A stretch of DNA of 64,000 nucleotides from Epiperipatus broadwayi (taxonomy: Eukaryota > Onychophora > Udeonychophora > Euonychophora > Peripatidae): NCBI GenBank assembly GCA_028023455.1, contig JAQFVV010006199.1, forward strand, positions 5,160,972-5,224,971, written 5' to 3'. The notes under the pieces are model-generated. The model worked only from the letters and a program-made list of their open reading frames with translations. It ran no database searches and was not told the origin of the DNA. Below are positions 23,266 through 37,154 of the stretch, in pieces (position 1 is the first letter of the stretch; each line of letters starts with the position of its first letter). The position numbers were made by a program, and so were the translations under genes.

Positions 23266-26200
23266 GAAAGTTCATAACATATAGAATATAAATAAATGAA
23301 GGAAGAAATACTATAAACTATTAAATAAAACCTTATTTATTAATTAACCAAATGATAAAGGCTAACAGAGTTTTATTTATTCCATCTAACAAAATATAAT
23401 TTCAATTTGATTTTTTCCATCATCCAGTTACACTCTATATTAGCTCAATACAACTTCGACAGAATAGAAAAGTATAACACTAAATAACTCTATTGTTCAG
23501 CACATCCTAATCTAAATGGCTGAATTAATGTTAATCTAGGAATATAAAATCAGATCTCAGGGAATCTATAATATAGTTAGACTAACGAACTATATTAGCC
23601 AGTAATTTATAACTCTAAATTATAATAAGATATAATGAAATAAATTGAATAATGTTATACTGGGATAGCAGTTAGATAATGAAGGAAATAGGGTATCTTT
23701 TAATCTCACATCATCATCTAAGTAATACACTAACTAGGCAACCTTTTCATAAGTCTATCAAGTAGTAAATATTTCATGTAATGTCTGGATAAAGGAAACA
23801 ATACTATCAGACATTAGGATATTTAATATCAAAGCTATAAAATAATATACTTATTCGTGTAATAGGTCTATGAAATGTGGAGATGTGGAAACTAGAATGT
23901 GAATGCACATAAGAACAACTCAAAACACAGTTTTTAATAAATAAACAAAGCATTTATTTACACTTAAGATTTAATTAGATGTAATCGGTTCACAATAAGT
24001 CTATTTATCCTAATCTTTGGATCTACAAATAAATCTATGAACATAAGTTTGGGATTATCCCTATTACATGTCACATCATTTATTATTTACACACTTATGA
24101 ACGCAAATTAACAAGCAAATAAGACCTGAATATTCTGACTTTGAATATCTGGGCTATCTAAACATTTTCATATGCAACACTGAATAAATAATATATTATA
24201 CTATGGGCACAATATACACTTTTGAGAGGTTATATTATCAATTGTTGGAATTAAGCAAATTAATACACTTGGCTATCAAGAGAGCAGCTTTAAATAACTG
24301 AATTAAAGAATCAGTTTAAATAACTACATTTTTCACACACAACAATAAAATCATACTCATTCCGATGATTTCGAACTTATGGCAAATTAATATGATGTGA
24401 TTTAAAACATTTATTTCCTGTTTTAAGTTTAACAATATTATACTTTTATATCCGCGATATTATTTACATTACAAGTGTGTGTCATACCTTAAGCAATAAT
24501 AAAAGAAAAGGATCTTTTTTTTTTACACATTATCACTTTATCTAGAAATTATTAAATAATTATTTAATTTCGGACAATATCATAGACCAAACAATAAAAT
24601 AGGACATTATATCTACTCTTATATTCAATAAAGAATTTAAATTAATTATTTATCCAACCACTGATTGAATTACACAGAGCTATGTTTTTAAGATAATACA
24701 AACTACTCGTTCAAAAGAATTCAAGCACATGTGAGCTAATAAACTCTTTAACTAATACTTCAACAACTCATTTAAATCTGAAATACACTATTGGTGTGGA
24801 ACTTGTCTCAACACCAGGACAATAAGAAAAACATCATAAATATCACTTCATAATACTACTACACAATCTAGAATAGTCTTTACTCATGGCAAAATAATTA
24901 AAATATACGAAAGGGAAAATTTTCTCATCCCTACAAACATAGAACATATCAAGAATAATTTCCTTTCCAACAGCTCCTCTACATATCTAACACTATATGC
25001 TGGTGGATAAATACGTACAGATAAATCACTCATCCTTTCAAAAGAATACAACAATATCCGAAATTTATATAAAGAAACAACTATAAAACTGAATGTTTAT
25101 TACTTAAATAAAATAATTGCACAAGATAGACACACATAGGCATAAATAAGAGTATGAAAAACAATTCTAAGTTATATAATATGCATAGGTTACGATAAAT
25201 AAGTGATATATTAACATATAAACTTTTAGCTTAAATTAGACTTTCAATTGTTCAAATTTAAATAGTAATAATTATTATGAACGAGGTTTCTTTGCTATCT
25301 CTAACACGATATTTCTTTCCTATAGTCACTACTTTGAAATCCAAAATTCTCACTTTGAGATAGAGAAAAAAATATATAATAAACTAAACACCTCTCTTTA
25401 ACAATATACCCAAAAATATACTATTTTATTTTCATAAAAGAAAACAAATCATATTTAAGTAACAATATTTACCAGCATATTCACAATTTGTGAATATGCT
25501 CCTCCATGATGATCTGCAAGTTCATAAATAACATAATTATATAAGCAAAATATAACAATAAATATGTCTATCTATCTATCATATACATCCATAATGACTA
25601 ATAAATTAAAAAAATAAAAGTCACTTGTCCTTGGACTTAAAAGCAAAATTCACTGGCAGAGTTTCTTTTCCGGCGTTTACTAAATACGGAGATAAATTCC
25701 AAAATGAGTGCGTAGTATTAGTAAAGACGTGAGACATGAAGAACAAATTATTTCTATGACGAACATTTACAATTCAATCTTAACTTAGTAATCTCTAATG
25801 TTCTTAGCAAAATCTAATAGAGTTTACTTATAGCACGTAAATAATAAATTTTTATAATGACAATAATATGAAAAGATAGTTTCAGCTGTATTTGTACTAT
25901 AATAATCACTGAATACCTTCCGTAGTAATTTTTAACTTAGCAATAGATTTTAATAGATTTCCTGGAGAGCATTTGTTTTTCCTATAATTTGTAAGCTAGC
26001 ATATACATAATTAATTTTAGTCATTGCAAATTAATTGTTCATATAAAATTCGTGATTCCTTAAGCAATAATATTTTGTTTTTTATAATACATACGTCGAA
26101 GAGAATAGAAATATTCAATATTAATAACATCCTTCAATCTGACTTAAGCATACACACATTCTATAAACAGTAGTAATTAATTAATCCTCTATCAGTCACA

Positions 26201-27636
26201 TACTTATTCTTAAATAAAACACTTTAATTTTATAAGCCTAAATAAGACAGGTTGTCATTCCATAATAATTTAAAGTATAGCATAATAAAATATGCACATC
26301 CTGTTAATTTTAATTTGACTTTTATAGAAGTAAAATATAAGTTTATTTGAGAGCTGAACATAAATCCTGTTAAATTGTTCTGCATAGGTTTCTATAAAGT
26401 ATTATAAAAGTCACACAATTTAGTTAGCAGATTAGAGAGTTCATGCACTTTAACTTTCTTCTTACAATAATAAATACCAGTAAATATAATAGCATAAATT
26501 TAAGAGTATAAACAAACATTTTTAGAAGGAAAATAAATATGATAGTGTTAATTTAAACGTTTAAACTGAGCAAAGGAATGAAATTGATGTATCTTTTTCT
26601 TTATACTTTAGCCAGACATTCTAGTTGAAGACTTTCTGGTAACTAGAATTTTCCTATGACTTTTTAAAATTTACTTTGGAGCTTTAAAATTGACTTGACT
26701 TCTGGAAGAGATACATAATTCAAACACAGGCAGAATGAACTACAGCAATGGTTACACTAATAATAATGAACAAATTTTACTAGTGACTATTAGTTAAATA
26801 GATAACACTTCCACCCATCAAAAGGTCATTTTTACTCTCCAAAGGTTAACTCCACCCTTTGCAGTCAGGAGTCAATTAAATATTCAAGAAATCTTTTCTT
26901 GAAAAAAAAATCATTTGACCTTCACAATTAAATCAAGTCAAATAAAACAAAAAAAAATAACTTTTTACAAACTTGAAACAAATGAATATCAATTAGCTAT
27001 TAAATAAAAATGGTTGATAATATTATTTAAATTGGTCAAATAGTTTACCAATCTAAACATCCATTAAACACTTAAAAAATATATATTTGCAAAATTATTA
27101 AAAATAATTAGTGTAATTTAAATGTTTTATTGTAAATGTAATATTGTTTATGGTAATTAAAATATGAAAATGAAATGGAAAATGATACAGACATACCTGC
27201 ATGCACATGTACTGCAACATAAATATTAAAATACCCTGATTAAATATAGTTGATATGGCTATGGGTTAAACATATCTCACTGACTATAATATTGGTAAAT
27301 GGATGGGTGTCAATGAATAATAAATCAGAAAACCATTCAAACAAATACCAAACACTAATTTTTAAATAAATAAAACAACTTTGCATCAATATAACTATTA
27401 TAACAACACTTTCTGTAATAACCCACCCCCTTCCTTGCATTAAACACTTCATTAAATACAATAACATTAAATGCTTGTAAAATTGCTAGCCAAAATGCAC
27501 ATGTGGCCCACTATGAGTTTTTGGACCATTAATAGAAAAATTTTAAAATTTTAAGGCTATTTCATTTTTTTAGTACAATGCATTTATTCACTGCTGATGT
27601 AACACAGTTTAATTACTTGTGCCCATTCAGAAGGTC

Positions 27637-27640
<4 letters not shown>
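23266..27640. other. 4.4 kb gene-free stretch
   Basis: Fairly uniform AT-rich sequence in which I see no long open frame, repeat family or RNA gene. It contains the short perfect hairpin at 25474-25500. The minus frame at 27240-27467 (75 codons) lacks motifs and is not accepted. The stretch could be intronic or an old unrecognised element. Confidence 0.4.
25474..25500. repeat. Short perfect hairpin
   Basis: AGCATATTCACAA, one T, then TTGTGAATATGCT: 13-bp perfect arms with a 1-nt loop. Isolated; no element ends recognised around it. Confidence 0.8.
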
Positions 27641-27670
<30 letters not shown>

Positions 27671-30600
27671 CACTAGATGGAAATTACCAATAGATCTAAA
27701 CAATCTTTATTTTTATAAATGCCAAAAGAGAAAGAATTCAAAATATCTATTGTTAAGTCCCTACCTCCAGACCAATTGGTTTTGAGCTTATGGATCACCT
27801 CAGTGAATGACTGGCACTCTAGAAACTAGATCTAAAATACTAACTCAAAGTCAGGACTTATAAAACACATTTCTATCAATTTGAAAGTCTGAATTTTTCA
27901 AATATGTAAATGTCTTCAAATCCAACATTGCAAACCAGATAGCTATATGGGTCTGAATTCAGCTCAGTTTCACCATATTGTAATAGCCTCTGCAATATAA
28001 AATCACAAAAGCCATCAAAGGTAAACTTATAATAATTAATAAAACAAGTTATATATTTCATAACATGCATTTAAGCTTGCATTTAAATGATCACTAGATA
28101 CAAATAGCTCTAAACAAACTTTATTTTTATAAGTGCAAAAGAGAAAGAATTCAAAATCTCTATTGTTAAGTCCCTACCTCTAGACCAATTGGTTTCAAGC
28201 TTATGGATCACATCACTGGAGGGCTGGGACTCTAGAAACTAGATCTAAAATACTAACTCAAAAGTCAACACTTATAAAATACATTTCTATCAATTTGAAA
28301 CTCTGAACTTTTCAAACATGTAAATGTCTTCAAATACAGCTTTGCAAACCAGATATCTATATGGGTCTGGATTCAGCTCAGTTTCACCATATAGTAAGAG
28401 CATCTGCAATATAGCATCACAAAAGCCATCAAAGGTACACTTATAATAATTAAGAAAACAAGTTATAAATTCCGTAACTTGCTTTTAAGCTTGCATTTAA
28501 ATGATCACTAGATGGAGCTTACCAATAGCTCTAAACAAGCTTTATTTTTATAAGTGCCAGAAAAAGAAAAAAAATCAAAATCTCTATCATAAAGTTTCTA
28601 CTTCTAGACCAATTATATATATATGATCACTAGATGGAGCTTTACCAATAGCTCCTAACAAGCTTTTGTTTACATAAATGCTGAGAGAGATAGAATTCAA
28701 TATCTCTTTCATTGACTCCAACCGTTAGACCATGGTTTTGAGCTCGTTGGATCATCTCAGTAAATGGTAGAAAGACATAAACTAGATCTAAATACCAACT
28801 CTACAATCAGCATTATGAAACATGTTTCTATCAGTTTGAAAGCATGAATTTTTCAGATACGTAAATATCTTCAAATCCAGCCAAACAAACTAGACAGCTA
28901 TATTGGTCTGAAATCTGTCCAGTTTCAGTTTCACCATATAGTAAAAGCCTCTGCAATATATATCATTTGCAAAAACCTTCAAGGTACATTTATGATAATC
29001 AAAACAAGTTATAAATTTTGTAACTTGCTCTTAGCTTGCATTTTATGATCACTAGATGGAGCTTTACCATTAGCTCCTAACAAGCTTTTGGTTACATAAA
29101 CACTGAGAGAAATACAATTCAATATCTTTTTTGTTGTCTCCAACCTTTAGTCCATGGTTTTGAGGTAGTTGGCTCACCTCAGTAAAGAGTAAAAAGACAG
29201 AAACTAGATCTAAATACCAACTCTACAATCAGCATTTATGAAACACATTTCTATCAGTTTGAAAGCATGAATTTTTCAGATATGTAAATATGTTCAAATT
29301 CATCCAAACAAACTAGACAGCTATATGGGTCTGAAATAAGTTCAGTTTCATCATATAGTAAAAGCCTCTGCAATATATATCATTGCAAAAACCTTCAAGG
29401 GTACATTTGTGATAAACAAAACAAGTTATAAATTTCATAACTTGCTCTTAGCTTGCATTTTATGATCACTAGATGGAGCTTTGCCAATAGCTCATAACAA
29501 GCTTTTGTTTACATAAATGCTGAGAGAGATAGAATTCAATATCTCTTTCGTTGTCTTCAACCTTTAGACCATGGTTTCAAGCTAGTTGGCTCACCTCAGT
29601 AAAGGGTAGGAAGACAGAAACTAGATCTAAATACCAACTCTACAATCAGCATTTATGAAACATGTTTCTATAGTTTGTTTGGATGGATTTGAAGATAATT
29701 TACATATCTGAAAAATTCATGCTTTCAAACTGAATCCTTTACTGAGATGAGCCAACTAGCTCGAAACCTATGGTCTAAAAATTGGAAACAATGAAAGAGA
29801 TATTGAATTCTATCTCTCTCAGTGTTTATGTAAACAAAAGCTTGTTATGAGCTATTGGTAAAACTCCTAGTGATCATAAAATGCAAGCTAAGAGCAAGTT
29901 ATAAAATTTATAACTTGTTTTGTTTATCATAAATGTACCCTTGAAGGTTTGTGCAATGATATATATTGCAGAGGCTTTTACTCTATGGTGAAACTGAACT
30001 GATTTTAGACCCATATAGCTATTTTATTTGGCTGGATTTGAAATATTTACATATCTGAAAAATTCATGCTTTCAAACTGATAGAAACGTGTTTCATAAAT
30101 GCTGATTGCAGAGTTGGTATTTAAATCTAGTTTCTGTTTTCCTACCCTTTGCTGAGGTGAGCCAACTAGCTTGATACCATCATCTAAAGATTGGAGACAA
30201 TAAAAGAGATATTGAATTCTATCTCTCTCAGCATTTACGTAAACAAAAGCTTGTTAGGAGCTATTGATAGAGCTCCATCTAGTGATCATAAAATGCAAGG
30301 TAAGGGCAAGTTACAAAATTTATAACTTGTTTTGTTTATCATAAATGTACCCTTGAAGGCTTTGCAATGATATATATTGTAGAGACTTTTACTATATGAT
30401 GAAACTGAACTGATTTCAGACCCATATAGCTGTCTAGTTTGTTTGGCTGAATTTGTAGATATTTACGTATCTGAAAAATTCATGCTTTGGTATTTAGATC
30501 TAGCTTCTGTCTTCCTACCCTTTACTGAGGTGAGCCAACTAGCTCAAAAACATGGTCTAAAGTTTGGAGACAATGAAAGAGATATTGAATTCTATCTCTC

Positions 30601-30730
30601 TAAGCATTTACATAAACAAAAGCTTATTAGGAGCTATTGGTAAAGCTCCATCTAGTGATCATAAAATGCAAGCTAAGAACAAGTTACGAAATTTATAACT
30701 TGTTTTGTTTATCATCTATATATATATATG
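27641..30730. repeat. Array of about 420-bp units, direct then inverted
   Basis: Units beginning GATCACTAGATGGAGCTTTA lie in direct order at about 27668, 28090, 28503 (a 122-bp truncated unit), 28625, 29047 and 29464. After a junction near 29673 the same units run in inverted order, ending AGTGATCAT at about 29874, 30290 and 30660. Each unit contains AAAAAGCTTTTGTT-like, GAATTCAATATCTCT, CTAGATCTAAATACCAACT and AACAAGTTATAAATTT words. The left end is a (TA)n tract (27641-27667) and the right end a short TA tract (30718-30729). The first two units are more diverged than the rest. Open frames inside it (27876-28070 minus, 30443-30643 plus) are repeat read-throughs. Confidence 0.9.
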
Positions 30731-33700
30731 CAAACTTAAAATGTTTTGTGCACAAATGTGCTAATAAATTAAAATTATATTTTAAATAAAATTTTAAAAA
30801 AAGTAATATTAATAATAAATAAATAAAGTACAATTATGCATGTATATATTTACAGTTTTATGATATTTTTCTTATTGCATTACCAAAGCCATATAATATT
30901 AACATCATTTATTTTCTTTATTATTTTTGAAATTCTTTATGTAATAATAATCAGCTATTGATGGATTCCATTGCTCCAGAAAACTTCTTCAGAACATTTA
31001 ATAAGCATTGAAAATAAGTAGAAGAAGTTATGAAGAGGATTTTTGAGGTAATCAAAAACACCAATAATGGGTTTAAATTATATACAACATTGTAAAAGTA
31101 ATAAAGAAGTAAATTATATCAATATTATATTTATAGTTCTGTGTGTGTTAAATCTTTCACAACTCTATTTAATCACAATTAAATATCTGTTACAGACTCT
31201 TTTTCTTCAATATTTTTTAAAAAATTCAAATGATGCAATGACAGTTTAATTATGGATAAAAGTAGCTTTGTCAGTTATTATAATACTTTTAAGTATGCAA
31301 TAGCTTAGAAATGTATATAACTTCCCCTTATTTGCTGTGAATTACTTGGAATTGTGTGTTCCAGATTCTGGGCTATATTCTTCCTGGGATCTTAAAGCTT
31401 TCTGATGCAATAAAAGACAATCAATCACAACATTCTTCCAAGTTATATCATTTAATCTTACACTTAAGACTTTTATTTTATTTTAGCCAAAACATTATCT
31501 CTTATTTATGTTAGAACTTTAGCTATTTTAAGAGTACAAATGAGAATGATGTGCTTTTTAAAAAAAAATCTTATAGATGACTCTTTAGTTTTTGAAAAAC
31601 AAATCTGTTTTTTTTTTACTTTTCCATATTAAATCAATATTTTTTCTTATTTAATGAAAAGATTTTAAGACATTTTGAAGTTATTGCTCATTGTACTACA
31701 TTACATTTTAGTTTTAAATTTTTTTTATTTGGTTTAATATATGTAATACCTTTGAAAAAATGTAGAAGAATTAACCTGTAAACTTCACTGTATAATCATT
31801 TTCGTATGTGTTTTTACCTCCATCTACAACTAATAAATCAATAATATTTAAATTCAACAGTATAACAATGATGCATTTCATAGTGCTGATTGGTTGTTTC
31901 TTTTATTCTCCACCAGAGTTCACCTGTGAATAAATTTTAATAGTTCAATTTTTAATTTTGATTTTTCAAATGAAAACACATGTTTTTAAATCTTTTTTGA
32001 CACATTTATGTTTTTTTTTCCACAAAATATTCATGAAATATAAGAATTTCAAAAAAATAATTCAGATTTTTGCAGAAAGTGTTCACTTTTACATGAAAAC
32101 AAATTGACAAAGAAAGATCAGCAATTTACAACTTCAATTTATAATTGGATAACAAACACATGTTTTATGTTTACCACTAAATATTATTTTCATCAATTAG
32201 AAATTTATTTTTAAAAATCTTTCATTCACTTTAATAATCTAATGAATTACTAGTTTGTATTTTAAAAAGTAAATTAAAACAAATATAGTTTTAAAAGACA
32301 AATATATTTTTACTGCTGATTCTATAATTGGATCAATCAAAAGTTTGGAACTTTAAATGAATCTGCCAATTGGAATTTTGAACTATTAAAAAGGCAAAGA
32401 AGGCCAGTAAAGTGAAATCAATTTTCCGTTTGCAAAACAAATAGGACTTGCTTTTTTCCATAGATTATTATATAAGAGTTGTTTAAATTTGAAAATGAAT
32501 AAAGGGATTTTCAGTCCAAGATTTAATCTAATCTTTAGATGATTAAGGTAATCCTTGTTTCTGTTGTTTTTTGATCATGTCCCTAGGTGTTATCACATCA
32601 ACTCATTTCTTCCATGATAAATGTAATATTTTCAGCTTTTAGAGATTTATGATTTTAAATTGTAAAACAAAAAAAAATTATATATTGAAAAAAAATTGAA
32701 GTTATCAACATTGTGATATTTATTTCGTACATAAAATAGCAAAAAAAAAAAAAAAAACCCTGCAACTCATAAATATTAACTTTTTATAGGTCTATATTAT
32801 CTGGTTATATTGTTTGATATTCATAATTCTTTGAAGTAATAAAAAATAAATATCAATAGTTATAGAATTGTTTTGTAAAAATGTAGAAATTATCATGACA
32901 AGATTGTAATTTTCAGTTTAAGAATGTGGGATGTCACATATGGAACTCTTTCAGTTAGATCTATTTTGTGTCAAACAATAAAGTAATTCCAATTTTGAGG
33001 CAATATAGTAGACCCAATCAATAGTTTTATGCAGGTTGTACTTCATCTTTCTAAATAAAATTAACTTAAGACTTTTAAAATAGAGGAATCGAATAACAGC
33101 TAAATAATGATTTTTATTTTTTTTTAAAAAAAGTAATCAAAACCGAAAGGTAAAACCGATTGCGACTTTATTGGACCCATCTCACACATAGAAAGTTAGT
33201 GTTATCTTATAAAGCCGGAAAGATATATATTATATTTTTGCTTGCAATCTTATAGTCTCAAGTGTCATTGATGATATACTACGGTTACTGAACTTTAATT
33301 GTGTAATATTAAGAAACTATTTAAAGTATTTTAAATCACTATTTCCAATTATACGTATTAGCTCTCTTTAAGAGCATAAACTTAAAAAGAAGTATAAGGT
33401 TTGCATATTATTATTTTATTTACTTTTTGAACGTTAAAGATATAGCATCATCTTTAAATTCAACACAACCTTTTTTCTTAAGCATAATTTTAGTAGTTCA
33501 CTATATTTTAGTATTAAATTTAAATGCAGGTTTTATTTAATGCTGAAAATAAAGAAAAGGAACGTATTGTAATGAAATGTGAAGGGAGATGGATTTATTC
33601 TAAACATTAATTACATTTTCCTTTCTTTTAAAATACACAGAAACATATTAAATTAAATAATAAAAAAATATTTTTCATTTAATAAATTCTCAGAAAATTT

Positions 33701-34898
33701 AAAATGCCTCAACTCTTTCAAAAGTTACAGGTGTAATTAGTACCTATCGACGATCAATTTTTTTTCAAAGAATAAAGAACTACATTGAATTATCATATTT
33801 ACAAATTTTATTCTTTAATAGAAATAAATAAATAGTCGAGATAAAATATTCTTTACAAAGATTAAAATAAATAGACACATGCCAATAGTTAATTTGACAT
33901 TCTTTTTTTTAAAATTATCACATGTAGAACATTTTATATTAAATCAGAATTGCAGTCCCCGATAATTATATATATATATAAATTAATTTTAAAAATATTA
34001 AAAAAAAAAAAAAAGTTTTTTCAGCATAATAAAATTTTATTTATTGTTATAATACATTTAAAAAATAAACAACTAACTGCGTATGTCTCTTTAGGTGTAG
34101 TACTATGCTTAGAGTTAATATAGAAAATGTTGATTTCTAATTGGCCGTATAGATTTGAATTTTTTACTCTAAAGCTACAACTTTATCAAGCTATTCAAAT
34201 AATTGAAACTTACGATTAATGTCTCAAATACATGTTAATCCAAGTTCTAGAGTTGCTTTCCAAGTTAATAATACGTATTATAGATGGTTTATAACTACAT
34301 CCATTTTTAGAAAAAAAAAACAGTTTTATGTATGAGTATTAGGAAGATTTATCAAAATAACCATAAACTTGTAGTTATGTAATATGAAATGAAACTATTT
34401 ATGATCATACTTTCTTGTAATTATTTTAATAATGATATATTTTATTTAAGTCAACTCACAACCTGAATAAAATTATATGTGTTTTAATTATGATAAAAAT
34501 AAAAAGGTAATAATGTCCAGACTTATATGCTATGTATATTATGTGATTGTAATTTCATTATTCTCTCCATATGATGACATTTTATGAAATATATTTGAGA
34601 TTTCATCATGCATATTTAACATGTCTTAAATCACTTAGTTTCCTGCTGATATTATTTCTTTTAATGTATTATACTTACTACAATATGATTTTCAAAATTT
34701 ATACGTTTAAATATAAAAATAATCACAATTAGTATAAAATGGATATACCATATGCATTATTACTTTAGTATGTCTATGCAATATATGTATAACTTTTTTA
34801 TTTATCTAGTTGCTACTTCACTTATCAGTTGTGTGCTGTTTACATCATTCTTGAGTAATGTGAGTATTTATCTATATGTAATACAAATAAAATGTCTG
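30731..34898. other. 4.2 kb gene-free stretch
   Basis: AT-rich sequence with an A15-16 run near 32741-32757 and TA tracts near 33970. Short frames (31067-31249 plus, 34752-34952 plus) are low complexity. No gene or family recognised. Confidence 0.45.
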
Positions 34899-35850
34899 TT
34901 AATTAAAAAATATTGTAATAACAATGTAAATAATAAATATCAAGGCAATTAAATATAAATATACAGTCTTTCCATCTGCCAAAATATTTTCAGTTAATTC
35001 CTTATCCTCAACTGCCATTAAATTCAAAAACATAGAGCAAATGTACTCAACACAAATCCCATGAATACTCAATTTTAATGTTAGCACGGAACTTAAATTT
35101 ATATTTCCATGTTCTTTCATGAACCAAAAAACTAAAATAATCATTAAATTATTATTATTATTTCTCACACCCTTTTTAACAATTCATGCTCCTTTATACT
35201 TTTTCTCAATATTGCATCTCAATTCATCTATATGTGATAAGATATAATCACAACAAATTTGATATACAACATTACTTTTTTCCTTGACATTTAAGACATT
35301 TTTAGAATTATTCATTTACTTATTAACATTATTTGAAACACAAAATGAAACGTTGAACATATTATATATATATATATAAACATATATCTCCTTAAAAAAT
35401 TTCACTTGAGCATTTGAAATATATGGAATACATATCCATTTTTTATCAATCTTCATCTTCTTTAAATCATTATAACTCTTTTTAAATAATATAAAGTACT
35501 ATTAATATGTTGAATCTTATAACCAATTTCAAGCAATTCCTTGGCAATTATCTCAATTTTTTTTAAATTTATCATTTTGATAACGACATAATTTTTCATT
35601 ATGAAACAAAAAAGATCTAAAACCAGCCATCTTATGCATAATTTGCATGTTTGGTTTACAATTTATATACCACTTTTTTGCAATGGTTTAATTATTAATA
35701 TATAACTTAACATAGTATTATCTCTTATAATAAATAAATCCTTAATACTTAATACTTTTATACAGTTCCTTTTCAATAGTCCATTTTAAGCTATTCAAAT
35801 TACACAACTACTTTACAAGAAAATTTATATTATTAGTATGTTTGCAAACA
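34899..35850 (-). pseudogene. Penelope-like element, RT C-terminus and GIY-YIG remnant
   Basis: Reading down the minus strand: MQIMHKMAGFRSFLFHNEK, then IGYKIQHINSTLYYLKRV, then NGYVCIPYIS-like residues ending in ISNAQVKFFKEIYVYI, NMFNVSFCVSNNVNK and NVLNVKEKSNVVYQICCDYI, followed by FMKEHGNINLSSVLTLKLS. The order IPYI ... F ... N-V-F--SN-L ... K-K-VVYQI-C ... EH--H-I matches the linker and GIY-YIG endonuclease start of Penelope-like retroelements. Key later residues (YIG-T-R) are not intact, and there are several frameshifts and stops. A (TA)n tract (about 35363) interrupts it. The frame at 34899-35168 is its last, least conserved part. Confidence 0.6.
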
Positions 35851-35985
35851 ATATTAAAATTTACAAAAGGTATGTGGATGATATTTTTGTTTGTGGACAA
35901 AATAAATTTGCTCATAGAGGAGTAAAATAATTTGAATGGCTTGAAATGTTTAAGGAGAAGCCACAATACATCACATCACATATAA
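35850..35985 (+). pseudogene. Penelope-like RT fragment with YVDD motif
   Basis: The plus strand reads KIYKRYVDDIFVCGQNKF, one stop, then FEWLEMFKEKPQYITSHIM. RYVDDIFV followed by an F--LN---P-I-F type segment is the catalytic palm motif and its follow-on in Penelope-like reverse transcriptases. It points opposite to the GIY-YIG remnant just to its left, so the two are separate insertions or an inverted copy. The fragment ends at the (TA)29 tract. Confidence 0.5.
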
Positions 35986-35986
35986 T

Positions 35987-35990
<4 letters not shown>

Positions 35991-36048
<58 letters not shown>
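35991..36048. repeat. (TA)29 microsatellite
   Basis: 58 bp of uninterrupted TA dinucleotide. Confidence 0.98.
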
Positions 36049-36051
<3 letters not shown>

Positions 36052-36084
36052 ATGCAGTAAAGAATAGATTTGATTTAACTTCAT

Positions 36085-36459
36085 ATAAGAAGCAATAGAT
36101 TATAAAACAATATTAATGGTCACGTTAAGAAGAACTTATATTCGAATGATTTATTTAAATATATATTATGTGGATAGTGAATGATCCACAGAAAAAGTTA
36201 CTGATGATAAAGGACTGAAAAAAATAAGGGTAAAAATATTTTCAATTTTAAAGAAGATAATGAGTAGAATATGTTTTACTATGACTATCAAAGCCATTCA
36301 AGATCAAAATTTAAGTAAGGGAAATATAATATATTTAGATAATATATCATTTACTAAAGTTCTTTATCAATTTTGTATTTCTCAACTGGAAAATGTTCTT
36401 GAATACAGTAATCATGTCATAAGCACAGCTGTTACTAATTTATACCTTAATATATAGAA
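36085..36459 (+). pseudogene. Unidentified coding remnant beside Penelope fragment
   Basis: One plus frame of about 124 codons is interrupted by a single TGA. It reads VTLRRTYIRMIYLNIYYVDS, then STEKVTDDKGLKKIRVKIFS, MSRICFTMTIKAIQDQNLSK, GNIIYLDNISFTKVLYQFC and ENVLEYSNHVISTAVTNLY, ending LNI and a stop. This is long for such AT-rich DNA and is not low complexity. It follows the YVDD fragment across the TA tract, so it may be a later part of the same element or another transposon protein. I cannot name it. Confidence 0.35.
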
Positions 36460-37154
36460 AATTGTATAAAGTTAATTGTAATGTTTTTATTATATATTAT
36501 TTTAACAGAAATGAATTGTAGACGCTTGCAAAAGGGAATAGATGTATGCAAGACAAAATAATGTTTTTTGCTCAGACATATTCTTAAATTATATTCATGT
36601 TAATGCTGTATTTTTATATAAAAGTAATAATTATTTAATCAAAATAAATGATTATTTTTCTCATATCCTAACTCAGAGTCTAGATTTATTAAAACTTTGG
36701 CAATTAGCAGCATAAAAGTTTCATTATTTTTTTGTTGTTATTGTAATAAATGTTATGATTATTACATTAAAGTAGACCAAAAATACAAATTTTCATTTAT
36801 TACACATCCAGCAAGTACCAAGAAAAAAATATCAATATGTGGTATTGTATTTGTCATATGAGTAGAATTATGTAAATCTTACCTTTGAAAGTTATTTCTA
36901 TGTAATTATTTTATTATTTACATGATTTTGTTTTAATGAAAGATTGAATTAATTGTCAAGAAAATAAATTTTGTTCAATTAGTTACCTATTAAAATAATG
37001 TTTATTTAAAAAATAATTTAAGCCTGATATCTTGATTTTACTGTCTGTTTTTCGAAATTTCAAAATTCAAACAGAAACTGTATTTTATTTCTATACTTAG
37101 TTCATATTCTTAACTTAAGATAATTATTCTTGATAGTGCCTGGGTAAAAGTGAT
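36460..37154. other. AT-rich sequence, nothing recognised
   Basis: No coding, RNA or repeat-family signal seen. Confidence 0.5.

Noticed and set aside
30443-30643. 66-codon plus frame (MAEFVDIYVSEKF...)
   Set aside because: It lies wholly within inverted units of the 420-bp array; other units do not keep the frame.
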